Both the position numbers and the translations under genes were made by a program. Positions 41,767-51,569 of a stretch of 64,000 nucleotides of DNA are shown here, piece after piece. Each line of letters opens with the position of its first letter. Within the stretch, counting starts at the first letter, position 1. Origin of the DNA: Parietichytrium sp. I65-24A (lineage: Eukaryota > Sar > Bigyra > Thraustochytrida > Thraustochytriidae); contig BLSF01000003.1 in NCBI GenBank assembly GCA_012862575.1, forward strand, positions 1,116,001 to 1,180,000, written 5' to 3'. The notes beneath the pieces are model-generated. The model had not been told where the DNA came from. It made no database searches and saw only the letters and a program-made list of their open reading frames with translations.

Positions 41767-43293
41767 ATGTATCCGGGCAAGCCGCACGTGCTATCGCCCG
41801 TGACGCGCTGCGCTTTTGAGTCGTGTCTGCATAACGCTATTTCGGGATGTGACTACTGCCGCACCCACGGGGGCAGGAAGCGTTGTGATGTCCTTGGATG
41901 CGCGAAATTTGCGCAGGCCCCGACCACGCGCTGTAAAGCACATGGCGGAGGTTATCGCTGCAGGTTTCCTGGCTGCAGCAAGTCTGCGGCGAGCGGAGTC
42001 TTTCATTGCGAGGGTCACTTGGAGGACTCCGTGACCTACTCGGATGCGCCCACCAATACCTCTAAGACCTGCCAGGCCACCAACTGCGAAGCACCTGGCA
42101 CTAAGTTTACCTATTTATGTAAAACGCATGGTGGTGGCAAGCGCTGCAAGTCTCTGGGCTGTACAAAGTCTGCCTGTGGGAAAACCTTATACTGCGTGGC
42201 GCACGGAGGTGGCAAGCGCTGCAAGTATGACAGCTGCAGGAAATCGGCTGTTGGAGCAACGGACTTTTGCGTCCAGCATGGTGGAGGCAGACGGTGTGCG
42301 CTCGTACATTGCAACCGCAGCGCGAAGAGTAACTCGATGTATTGCCACACGCATCAAGAAGAAGGAGAACGGAAACATAATCTTAACGTTGGTAGTACTG
42401 CGATGGCTCCCCCGCTTGGCTTTGCGCCTCAGGGCTTTCCGCAATATCCAGGAATGGCCAACCCCTATGCAGCGCAAGCCGCTGCTGCTGCTGCGGCTGC
42501 GGCTGCGGCTGCCGCCGCAGCTAATCAATATGGCGTAAAGATGGTTGACTATTCCGGTGGCCATCCTATCCCGCCACCGTATCCCGGTCTTGGGATTCAT
42601 TTCCCATATGGCTACCCTATGCCACCAATGCAGATGCCGCATGCGCAGTATCCAGGTATGGCTTCCGACCTTGCACGTGGTTATCCTCCGGTGCTACATG
42701 CTGCTCAGCATGGAGCCCACCATCCCCATGATGGCTACCCATTCTTCCCTCGTGATCCTGCGGCGGCGGCAGCAGCTGCTGCGGCGGCGGCGGCGGCCGC
42801 TGGTGGAACAGCCAGTCGTCTCAGTGGACTCCCGCACGAATTACGGGCTTCGTTTGTCATGGAAAATGGCGCTCATGGTAGTCCGCCTCTTGGATCCATC
42901 GACGTCTTTCGTGGGTCCGGAGCGTCATGGTCAAAGCCATTTGTCTCTCCGGCTGATGCAGCCAGGACTTCCTCCTCTCCGCCGCTATCTTCAGCAGAGT
43001 CCGTTGCTGTGGCGGCATACGAAAAACGAGCAAAGGAACTCAAAGCGCGACAAGCCGGGGAGAGTAATGCGAGTGTTGCTTCGTTCGAAAAAGGCCAAGA
43101 GCCGGACGCGGACGAAGACCAGGACAATAATACTACGCCACCGGCTCCCCCCGAATCGAACGGAATCTCCGTGGCGGCATCGTCGAAAAGCAAGGCTGCT
43201 CCTACCAAGAGACCCCTGGCAATGGATCCTTCGTCAGAGGAGGACAATGTTGATCAAAAGTCGAGCTCTAAGAAGAAGCCAAAAGCTGAATAA
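41767..43293 (+). CDS. HGGG-repeat (C4-C10-C2-H) zinc-finger-like protein 1
   Basis: 508 residues, one exon. Residues about 14-200 hold seven repeats of C-x4-C-x10-C-x2-H, five of them followed by H-GG-[GR]-x-[RK]-C, arranged as three, a 17-residue linker, then four. Such repeats occur in many stramenopile and other protist proteins that databases label 'WRKY transcription factor 19-like', although no WRKY domain is present here. Each repeat could hold one Zn2+ (Cys3His). The remainder is low complexity: a Pro/Gly/Tyr/Met-rich segment, poly-Ala runs of 15 and 14 (coded by mixed GCN codons, so not a fresh repeat expansion), and an acidic, Lys-ending tail (KKPKAE). This looks like a nuclear DNA- or RNA-binding regulator, by inference. 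Its paralogue is at 45637-46881. Confidence 0.85.
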   Translation: MYPGKPHVLSPVTRCAFESCLHNAISGCDYCRTHGGRKRCDVLGCAKFAQAPTTRCKAHGGGYRCRFPGCSKSAASGVFHCEGHLEDSVTYSDAPTNTSKTCQATNCEAPGTKFTYLCKTHGGGKRCKSLGCTKSACGKTLYCVAHGGGKRCKYDSCRKSAVGATDFCVQHGGGRRCALVHCNRSAKSNSMYCHTHQEEGERKHNLNVGSTAMAPPLGFAPQGFPQYPGMANPYAAQAAAAAAAAAAAAAAANQYGVKMVDYSGGHPIPPPYPGLGIHFPYGYPMPPMQMPHAQYPGMASDLARGYPPVLHAAQHGAHHPHDGYPFFPRDPAAAAAAAAAAAAAAGGTASRLSGLPHELRASFVMENGAHGSPPLGSIDVFRGSGASWSKPFVSPADAARTSSSPPLSSAESVAVAAYEKRAKELKARQAGESNASVASFEKGQEPDADEDQDNNTTPPAPPESNGISVAASSKSKAAPTKRPLAMDPSSEEDNVDQKSSSKKKPKAE

Positions 43294-43930
43294 GAGCACC
43301 ACAATGTACGTCAAGTGCTTGCACCGGGCTGTTGCCTGAAGTCTTTTCGCAATATTCATTGCTTGTTGAGCCCCAGGAAGGATCGTTGTCCTCGGTTTAA
43401 TTTGGCCAGAGATCTGCTGAGGTCTTCTATTCTAACACTCTCACATATAGGCGGTTGATATTCACTGGATCCAACTGCGCAGGTTTTGAACGTCGCTGGC
43501 GCACGCAGTCTCTGTCCTGCACTTGTTTCTAAAATAAAATAGATCTCGAGGGCAAGGCTCTTGCTCCTTGTTCGCGTCATATGCATATGCGAGAATGGTG
43601 GCTTGAAACTCTATTTTGCCTCGTCCGAAGATTCGCTTTCTGTCTGCGACTTTTATAAGGACCGTTGGGGTAGTGGTCTTGTAATCGTGTGCTCGCTTTG
43701 CGTTTCTTCTCTTGCCAATCTTTTCTTCTCGCTTGTGCGATTTCCCCTTTTGCTGGTGGCGGCCGACTTTTGCTGGTTTTGATAGTTACCGGTGTTTGCT
43801 GGCTATAGTTGCATGGCCGACCCTGCAAGAGGTAGATAAAGTACATTCATCAATAATCTTCTTTCTTTTTCTTTCCGCGCACACCGATTGGCACTCTTCC
43901 AAGTTATCGTCTGTGTCATATTGTGGTACG

Positions 43931-43935
<5 letters not shown>

Positions 43936-43962
<27 letters not shown>
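43936..43962. repeat. (GT)n microsatellite
   Basis: About thirteen GT units in the 3' region of the first HGGG-repeat gene. Confidence 0.9.
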
Positions 43963-43964
<2 letters not shown>

Positions 43965-45516
43965 CCGAGCGTGAGTTATTGTTTTCGTGGGATTTGGATG
44001 CGTGTGATCTGTATGGCTCAATCAGAGAATGAACCCCACTCAAGGCTCGCGCGTGCGCTCGCTCACATCCAAAGGCGATGAGAATTCACGATTTATGTGC
44101 AAACTGCGCCTTCATTTCCGGCCCCTGCGCCACTGCACTTGCTCGGACCCTGCCCTTCTCCGCGGTTTTTTACTGCCAAAGCAAAGATACACGTATCTAA
44201 AACTTACCAAACACAGAACATGTGAATCTTGATCCACCGTCAGCAAACCTCGCTGATCCCGTTCCCCAAGATCGTCATGGTCACACCCAACGTCCTCCAT
44301 CCATCCATTCACTTTGCGAATCATGAAACCCGGCGGCCTTCTTGCACCGTCACCTTGACGGATTCACAAGTCGGCAAGTCGGGACTTTCTTGCACTGCAT
44401 GCATGCATGCATGCAAGACAGCACATGTGATGTTGATTTAGATAACTGCTTGGTGCCGTGGCTAGTCATGTGTGCCTCGCAGGACCCACTAGTCTCCGCA
44501 CACCAAATTTCTTCCCACAGAAGTTGCGCCAAATTTCTTACAGTTGAAATACAGCCGACTCGGATGCCATGCAATGTAATGTATATGCAATGCAATGCAA
44601 TTCAATGCATGTAGTCTCACTCACTTTGCCACATCTCCCTCGCTCCACCGGCCTACATCGCCAAACAGATTACACAACCTTGCCTACGACTACCCCACCT
44701 CCTATCCAAAAAAACACTAGATAATTCTTAGTCCGTACGGCTGAGTTGTACATGCATTGCTATTGTACTCTTAGTATTTGACATGCTTAGCATATAGAAG
44801 ATTCCACTAATACGCAGATAGGTGTTATGTTGATGTGATTAGCAACTTCGTCGTAGAGAAATTGGTAGTATTGAATAGCAAGTTGGACTACGGCCAGAAC
44901 CAGCCTTTCAAAACAGGATGGGCCATTACCCGAAAAGGGTAAGTGTGTTTAACGGTGAGCTCCCTCATACACCTCCAAACAACACCTCGCAAAACGTCAC
45001 ATCCCGAAACGTATCTGCTGCTTACTACAAACGCTACCACTCTGGCCCACTCACTGCGCGCAGATCACTAGGCCTCTCACTACCCCCTCTCAGCCCAAAC
45101 GCTAAGCTTATAGATAGTCACCTCTCGTAACAGAGAACCAAACTCTTATATCAGTAACCCTTCACTTACGGTAAACCAACACTTGCGAGTAGGAGTGTTT
45201 TTTTCCCTGGTCGGCCTGGACGAGCCAAAACCCAAACGAAGGACAGGCGCGGACGTTTCGCGCGAGTATTGGAGTTCAAGAGTCGTCTGTGTCAGGCGAG
45301 ACAGGCGAGGCGGGTCGTCGTGGCGAGAGGGTGCGCGGGAGAAACGTCTCGGTGCGGGTTTCGGGCCGGCGAAATTAGGTTGCTGTTTGTGGAGAATAAA
45401 TAGTGTGAAAATAAACTTTGGGGAAAGTAGAAGAGAGAGTGGATTAGCAAGTCTTTGCTTGTCAATCATACGGTCCTCGAAATTTGGGCTTTGTACGGTG
45501 GATTAAATTCGCGCAG

Positions 45517-45585
45517 GATTTCTGAATTGGTGTCTCGGCAGAATTCTGAATTGGTGTCTCGGAGGATTCTGAATTGGTGTGTCCG
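45517..45585 (+). repeat. three tandem 23-24-bp repeats in the leader of HGGG gene 2
   Basis: Units starting at 45517, 45541 and 45565 share CTGAATTGGTGTCTCGG. They end about 50 bp before the ATG, so lie in the 5' UTR or core promoter. Confidence 0.8.
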
Positions 45586-45636
45586 AAGCCTTGGCGGTTT
45601 GTGGTGTTCACATTGAGAAGCTCCTTGTAGCGCAAG

Positions 45637-46881
45637 ATGGAACAGCCCGGAAATGAGAGGTATCTTGGAGCACATGAGGATGCCTTTCGCGTACCGGCCC
45701 AGCAATCAAATGCGGATCATCTTCATGACCACCACGAACATCAGCACGAACAGCAACATCTCCATCAGGTGGATCACGGACATGAAGATGCGCACGACGA
45801 GATGGAAGTGTTGAAATGTAAGGTGGCAGGGTGCACGAACCAGGCCACCGCCGGCAATTCTACTTGTAGAGCGCATGGAGGTCGTAAGCTCTGCGAGCAT
45901 CCTGGATGCACGAAATTCGCTCAAGCGCCTACGCCCAAATGCAAGTCGCATGGCGGTGGATATCGCTGCCAGCACCCGGAGTGCAAGAGATCTGCCGCTA
46001 GCAGCGCGTACAGGTGCAAAGTGCACTCTATTGAACTTGAGCATGTGACCCCGGTGCCCCCCACGTGCTTGAGGGCGTGTGAAGTTGAAGGGTGCCAAGA
46101 GCGGAGCAGGCTAGTGGCGCTTCTTTGCAAGACGCACGGTGGGGGCAAGCGGTGTGGCGTAAAGGGCTGCACAAAGTCAGCCTGCGGACGGACAGAGCTC
46201 TGTGTCAGTCATGGTGGCGGCCGACGATGCATGAAACTTAATTGTGGAAACTCTGCGGTGGGCTCCACTCCGTATTGCGTAAAACATGGTGGCGGCAGGC
46301 GCTGTGCAGTGACGAACTGTCCACGGAGCGCGAGAAGTGGGACAGAGTTTTGCCAGGCTCACCGAAGGGCAGACGAGCTGGGTGTGCAAAAGCGACCTGT
46401 GCCTTCGCATGTAGCTTCGGACTCGCTCGCTGGAGCCACTCCACCACCTGATCCGAAAGGACAGACTGATTTCGTGCTCAACTCTGGCGAGTCTCCAATA
46501 GACGCAAAATCGCCCTCCCCTCAGATTATCTTTTCGCAGGCAATCTCACCCGAGGATTCAAAGGGCGCACTACCAGCCCCACCCCCAGGCTACGTAGCAG
46601 TGGTAAGCCATGTTCCGGCATCTTATTTAACTCAGGGCGGGTCGTTCCCCCAGCACCTCTTAGGAAATGCTGGGGTTCTTCAACATGACTTGCTCTCTGG
46701 TGGTAAAGCTCACGATCACTCTGCCGGAATACATTTGTTGAGCTCACAAGCAACTGGCAAAGGCTATGAAAAGGGGCCAAATGTGCATGGTGTGCACGGC
46801 GAAGAAGAAAGGGAATCTCACAGCCACGACTTGCAAGTAGACGGCCCAGAGCACAAGCGACAGCGAACTGACTATGCTTGA
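45637..46881 (+). CDS. HGGG-repeat (C4-C10-C2-H) zinc-finger-like protein 2
   Basis: 414 residues, one exon. Residues 28-52 are a His/Asp/Glu/Gln-rich segment (HLHDHHEHQHEQQHLHQVDH), a plausible metal-binding or disordered region absent from the paralogue. Residues about 60-250 hold seven C-x4-C-x10-C-x2-H repeats in the same three-linker-four order as the 41767 gene. Equivalent repeats match one to one (for example TKFAQAPT in repeat 2 and TKSACG in repeat 5), so the array existed before the gene duplicated. The C-terminal 160 residues are Pro/Ser/Gly-rich and end in a basic KRQRTDYA, a possible NLS. No WRKY or other domain is visible. Probable nuclear nucleic-acid-binding protein, by inference. 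Confidence 0.85.
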   Translation: MEQPGNERYLGAHEDAFRVPAQQSNADHLHDHHEHQHEQQHLHQVDHGHEDAHDEMEVLKCKVAGCTNQATAGNSTCRAHGGRKLCEHPGCTKFAQAPTPKCKSHGGGYRCQHPECKRSAASSAYRCKVHSIELEHVTPVPPTCLRACEVEGCQERSRLVALLCKTHGGGKRCGVKGCTKSACGRTELCVSHGGGRRCMKLNCGNSAVGSTPYCVKHGGGRRCAVTNCPRSARSGTEFCQAHRRADELGVQKRPVPSHVASDSLAGATPPPDPKGQTDFVLNSGESPIDAKSPSPQIIFSQAISPEDSKGALPAPPPGYVAVVSHVPASYLTQGGSFPQHLLGNAGVLQHDLLSGGKAHDHSAGIHLLSSQATGKGYEKGPNVHGVHGEEERESHSHDLQVDGPEHKRQRTDYA

Positions 46882-47300
46882 AAATCGCTTGTTTGATTGT
46901 AAAATTAATCAACAAGGTGGTGATAGCACAGAGCAAGTTATTTATCTCGACATTGGTTCTGGCGCTGTGCAGGGACTTGCATCCAAGTTGGGTGATACTT
47001 TCGAATGATGGCTTCCTCACTCCTTTTGACAACATTGCCGAAATTGAAACTGATGTAAACGAGGTTGTCGCCATTCTCTCTGGCACCGACTGTTGCATAT
47101 GTGTGAATGTGACGACCACTTCAGCTTGAAATGATTCTCGAAACCAGCTTGGAAAGGGCGACTTGATGCGCTTTTCACTCCGGTATACACAAAGAAAGTC
47201 CATGCGATATTTGATTAGTTATATGTGTGGTCGGTCACATGGGAGTAATTCAAGTTCTAAAATCTGAAGGCAATTTCATCGTTACTGTTTTATGTCTCGT
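46882..47300. other. intergenic, between convergent genes
   Basis: 3' flanks of HGGG gene 2 and the dioxygenase-HD fusion; no gene or repeat recognised. Confidence 0.5.
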
Positions 47301-49421
47301 TTACCCCGTCACTGCGCCTTTCTTCGGGTGGTTTGGGGTGTGCCAGAAGGCATCCCTGCTGAAGACCCGCTCCACCATCGGCACAAACTCCTTGATGTCC
47401 ATGCTCGAGTAATTAGGGTCAAAGCTGGACTGATCGAAGCGCTCGCAAAAGTCCACTGTCAGGTTGTACACCTCACTTAATTCCGGCTTGTCTCGATAAA
47501 TCTTGCGGATGTCGTTCTCTTTGGCGGGCACAAATTTGTGGTTGTAATAGTACATTTGAAACACCTCATGGTGCTCGAGCATCCAGGTGATCTTCGGGTG
47601 GACATAAGGGCGAAGCAGTGCTGCCGGGAATTCGCCGTGATTGCTAGGGGAAAGTAACTCTCCAACGTCGTGGAGCAGTGCTGCAACAATCATGTCCTCG
47701 CTGCAACCAGCGCGATAGCAGCGTGTGGCAGCTTGCAGGCAGTGTTCATATAGGTTCACCTGGACGCCCAAGTGGGTATCATCAATGTCCACGATTTCGC
47801 TCCCAGGAACGTTTTGGTTGAGCAGCTTCATCAGCCCGAGCGCACGACTCGCTAGCCTTGGTCCCGTGTTCGCGTCACGATAGTACTCGGTCATCAGCGC
47901 CAAGTCCTCCTCCGAACATTCCTTCAAGCTTGTAAAGGTTGTCATCTTGCCCAGCCGCATCGCCTTTTCTGCTTCTACCTGGACGGTGTGGGCATGCGCG
48001 TTCGAACTGGTGCTCATTGCTCGACGAGCGCCCATGCGCCCCAAAGCGACGTTGCGCTTGGCAACGCGAAATTTGTTATCTACAGAATCCAAGTAGCATC
48101 CGCGCAAGTACCGAGATACTTTGCTGAGGTCCAGGCTATCCAAGGCAGCATCTTCACGCATGCGCGCAGCAGCATTGGAGGCTGATTCACATGGTGTCTC
48201 CTTGGGCTCCTCGGCAGGAGCTTCTTCTTCGGCGTTGAACTCGGACCGCCCGTGGAGAATGCGCGTGTTGCTAAAGATGAGCATGTCGCCTTCGCTCAAC
48301 TTGAAGTTTATGTAGCACCCTGGGCGGTACATCTCCTCGATGAGCATCTGCTTGGCGCGATAGAATTTCTCCACCGCTTCAAAGGAGCCCAAGGCCGGAG
48401 TAGCATCGAGGCGGCCGCTGAACATAACGCCCTCAATTTTGCCGTCTACGTCCACAGTAATCATTGGGCGAGTTGTCATAAGCTCGTTGTTGGCGTCGCT
48501 GTAGTGAAATCGCACTTTGGTCGATTTCAAGATCTCGAACGCCTCCGGGTCTCGGAGCCTGAGCGATTGTGCAGCGCTGATTCCGTCCGAGAGCATCGAG
48601 TCCCCGCCAGATTTGCTCTGTTTCATGCACTGCAAGACCTGAAACAGGAGCGGGTTCTGGTTGTAAGGACCATCGGTGTGCAGAGGGATTCCCAGGCTGG
48701 AGTACGCGGTATCCACCACGGAGAGGCCCTCCTCGCCTTGCTTGGGCATCGCTACCACCTCGAACCAGCTTCCCCAGTTGGTCGGCCGGATGAGTCCGAC
48801 TGAGCTCAGGAACGCCTTGTAAGCCGCAGTCCTGCCAGGGGTGTTTTTCACAATCGCGGAGCCCCACGTGAGCAGCGACTCCAGGAACTGAGCGTGCGCT
48901 TCTTGCGATGACTGGAGGTCGCTAAACTCGTGCGTGGCCACCGACAGCGTGAATGGCCCGTCGAACTCTGCGCCCCAAAGTTTCGGCTCTGGTACGGAAA
49001 CCGAAACGGGAACCAAAGTTGCGCCATCTGGTGTGACAACCGAGGCCCTGTACGTGCATGGTTCGCGGATTTCTTGCGCAAGAGCCTCCGGGTCGAGCGT
49101 GTCTTTGAACCCGTCCGCGTACGTAAGCTGCAGCGCGCCGGTGTCATCGATGAACGCCTCTTGCACCAAAGCTTCTGGCTTCCCACAGAAATTAGATACC
49201 TCAAACTTGCGCTGCTTGGACTCCACATGCAGCAGTTCAGGCTGCTGGGTGCGCTCTCTCAGCCACAGCGGGTGCAGCAAAACGCTGTCCGACCCATCTT
49301 TCGCCAAAGCCACCGCTCTTCCGTCGTGGGTCACGCTGGCCCGAAACACACGCGCCAACTTGCCGTTGCTCGCGCGAGACGCAACTGCTGCTTGCGTGCT
49401 AAACCTTGCCGCGCACCGCAT
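47301..49421 (-). CDS. fusion of GBBH-like 2-oxoglutarate dioxygenase and PhnZ/TmpB-like HD di-iron oxygenase
   Basis: 706 residues, one uninterrupted frame from the ATG at 49419-49421. Residues 1-27 (RCAARFSTQAAVASRAS) look like a mitochondrial presequence. Residues about 28-120 match the GBBH-like N-terminal domain but without its zinc Cys cluster. Residues about 150-455 are a TauD/BBOX-type dioxygenase with the iron triad His248-x-Asp250 and His390, ending in the family's RGCYLD block. Residues about 480-700 are an HD oxygenase with every expected di-iron ligand: His560 (LYEHCLQ), His584-Asp585 (LLHDVG), His595 (SNHGE), His617 (LEHHE) and Asp663 (RFDQSSFDP). In bacteria, separate TmpA and TmpB hydroxylate then cleave 2-(trimethylammonio)ethylphosphonate to glycine betaine and phosphate; PhnY/PhnZ do the like for aminoethylphosphonate. 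A one-chain phosphonate-degrading enzyme is the best inference. Trimethyllysine or butyrobetaine hydroxylation is the alternative for the first half. Confidence 0.88.
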   Translation of the reverse strand: MRCAARFSTQAAVASRASNGKLARVFRASVTHDGRAVALAKDGSDSVLLHPLWLRERTQQPELLHVESKQRKFEVSNFCGKPEALVQEAFIDDTGALQLTYADGFKDTLDPEALAQEIREPCTYRASVVTPDGATLVPVSVSVPEPKLWGAEFDGPFTLSVATHEFSDLQSSQEAHAQFLESLLTWGSAIVKNTPGRTAAYKAFLSSVGLIRPTNWGSWFEVVAMPKQGEEGLSVVDTAYSSLGIPLHTDGPYNQNPLLFQVLQCMKQSKSGGDSMLSDGISAAQSLRLRDPEAFEILKSTKVRFHYSDANNELMTTRPMITVDVDGKIEGVMFSGRLDATPALGSFEAVEKFYRAKQMLIEEMYRPGCYINFKLSEGDMLIFSNTRILHGRSEFNAEEEAPAEEPKETPCESASNAAARMREDAALDSLDLSKVSRYLRGCYLDSVDNKFRVAKRNVALGRMGARRAMSTSSNAHAHTVQVEAEKAMRLGKMTTFTSLKECSEEDLALMTEYYRDANTGPRLASRALGLMKLLNQNVPGSEIVDIDDTHLGVQVNLYEHCLQAATRCYRAGCSEDMIVAALLHDVGELLSPSNHGEFPAALLRPYVHPKITWMLEHHEVFQMYYYNHKFVPAKENDIRKIYRDKPELSEVYNLTVDFCERFDQSSFDPNYSSMDIKEFVPMVERVFSRDAFWHTPNHPKKGAVTG

Positions 49422-50598
49422 TTCCAACTTGGCCCGGGCGCCGCAGGATCAATGATACACAATGCTCAGCTCGCGCAGCTCTCCGTGAATGGATTGCCCC
49501 GACTCTTCAAGTTCGCTTTGCCAGCGACTTACCTTTCGCAATGTGAAAATCTTATGGGTCAAGTCAGTCAATCAAAGCATGTCAATGCAAATGAAGATTG
49601 AAGGCCTTTGTATACTCTGACAGGGGGCATTAGTACACGTACGTACTGGCTGATGTGAGTGTACACGTCTACTTTGTAACCTCTGAGTCTTTATGTTCAC
49701 GTTTTTTCGCGCTCCCGGAGCGGCTTTGTTCTTCCTTCCTTTCAATCATCCATTCTATCTTTCTATGCTGGCTGCTTCCAAGAGTTGTGCAGTACTTGTT
49801 TTTATTGCTCATGAAGAAAATGAATGCTCATTGAAAGAATAGTACTAGTACGCCTCTGCTTTTTGTTGCTTCAATGAACATGTTCATTGACCAAACATGT
49901 TCTGAAAGCATTCGCTGAGTCCAACCAAGATCCTTGCATTTCACAGCGCTAATGCTTTCTCCTTGAGTCATCTAACAGACTCCTCAGTCAGTAAATTTTG
50001 ACTGTTAATGTTTTTCGCTGACGCAGCCTGAGTACTTCGGTCAAGAATTTGCGTACTCGCAGTCAAGCATTCCGTAGCAGTTGATTGGCGGCCAGCTCAA
50101 CCAGCACACACTTTTCGAACTGTGGAAGATACTCACAGTCAGAAAAGAAATGAGAGAAGATTGCACGAGCGTCAAAGAGCTCAAAGAGTCAAAAGAATGA
50201 ATGAATGATCGAATGTTTGCTTTTGTTGACGGTGATTCTAACAGAATCAGTTGGCATTTTAAACTGTTCTGTAAAAATGAACTGGACGACAACTGAAACG
50301 ATTTGACCGTACCAGTAACGCACTGAAGTTCGACAGCAGCAAGCCGAAACATCTCTCCTCTCTCCTCCTTCACTAAAGCCAATCGATAAACCAACGATGA
50401 ATGGAGATCAGTGATCAGTGGCGACGCAGACGAACGAACGGAGCGCGCTTATTGCCAGCCTGTGCAACAGAGAGATCAACCAGACTATTTCAATCAGATC
50501 GTTGTGATCGTTGCGCACTGTTGACTGAGACTGTTGCTGAGAGTTGGGACAGTACGTACAGAAAGTTACGTAATATCTTTCCTTGCCACCACCACCAA

Positions 50599-50745
50599 TC
50601 AATCCATCCAGTGTGCGCAGCGCGTTTTGCTATAGACCAAACCATGCGACGGGAGCTGGTCGATCAGCTGTGCGTACTTCTGCATAACTTTGCGCAGTTT
50701 CGCCAACTTTTCCAAACGTTCGTGGACGATTTTTGCTTGGGACAT
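50599..50745 (-). CDS. candidate 48-residue microprotein
   Basis: ATG at 50743-50745 to TGA at 50599-50601. The product is helical and charged (ERLEKLAKLRKVMQKYAQL) and ends in SKTRCAHWMD. Composition looks like a real coiled-coil, but there is no homology I recognise and the length is within chance. It may be an exon of a larger gene. Confidence 0.2.
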   Translation of the reverse strand: MSQAKIVHERLEKLAKLRKVMQKYAQLIDQLPSHGLVYSKTRCAHWMD

Positions 50746-51368
50746 GATGCAGGCACTGCGGTTGTTTACTGTGGCCTTGGGCTTTCACTGCAATACTTTC
50801 TTTCTTCTATTTACAGTCACGTCAATCGCTTTCAACTGAAAGTAAAAGGTTTAGACTTTTCAGTGTAGAAGACCATTCGATTGTCTCGATCGCTGCTTTT
50901 CTTATGCTTGCTTGCTCTCCTGGCGGGCTTCAAGTCGCCCAGCGTTGATGGCTTTCCTCAAGTTTTTTGGATGTCTTCGTTCCAGGGCCATGTTGACCTG
51001 GATACGATCTACCGGAAAGCCATTTCGAAAGTTGGGACATTTTTTGGTGCTTAGTCTTTGCAATTGCCTGTGCCGCGATCATGATGCAAAACACGTCGTC
51101 TTGCCTGTCTTGCCAGCTGTGGCTTCCAGACAGCATGTCCTCGAGGGCAGAGAGAGCAGAGAGCTTATGCGAGCGTTGGCGCTTGAGAAATTAGCTGTTC
51201 TGCAAATTGACTCACAGCACAGTCATTTCAACCTCTGCAACCGCCAAAACATATTTTTTCGAGTGAAACGTGGGCGTGTGCAGAGCGCGTGGAGAGTCAA
51301 GTCAGTGTGAAACGCGAAAGCAACGCTCACGCGGAGCTCCGCCATCGCCGTTGCAGTTGCAGTCGCAG

Positions 51369-51569
51369 TCAAAACTCTTCCAGAGTGGCGTCTTCTACTG
51401 CAAAGCCAGCAAAGCTTCGGGCTTTGAATGACTGATTGCGGGGCGCGAAGCTCTCTCTAAACCACACTTTTACGTGCTGCACGTGAGTACGCAGGACATG
51501 TACCTTCTTCCCGCTGTCTTCCTTCGCGTTCAATTCAAAAGAACGTATGGCTTTCATGGCTTGCAACAT
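51369..51569 (-). CDS. candidate 66-residue protein or exon
   Basis: ATG at 51567-51569. The product (starting MLQAMKAIRSFELNAKE, ending FAVEDATLEEF) has the alternating hydrophobic pattern of a small folded domain. A possible splice acceptor (TTGCAG) lies 20 bp upstream of the ATG, so this may be a last exon. No family recognised. Confidence 0.25.
   Translation of the reverse strand: MLQAMKAIRSFELNAKEDSGKKVHVLRTHVQHVKVWFRESFAPRNQSFKARSFAGFAVEDATLEEF

Larger units (their letters stand above)
43294..45636. other. intergenic between the two HGGG-repeat genes
   Basis: No gene. It holds a (GT)n microsatellite at about 43936-43962, a GCATGCAT run (about 44396-44415), an AATGC run near 44580, a composition-shifted patch (44690-45180) and a three-copy 23-bp repeat just upstream of the second gene. 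Confidence 0.6.

Noticed and set aside
41767-46881. Calling the HGGG-repeat proteins WRKY transcription factors
   Set aside because: Neither contains a WRKYGQK motif or the WRKY zinc finger; only the Cys3His repeats are present.
50930-51136. Ribosomal protein S4-like strings (YPGQHG and ALERRHP) on the minus strand
   Set aside because: The two strings come from the same bases in different frames, each frame is short, and no other S4 segment is present; judged coincidence.
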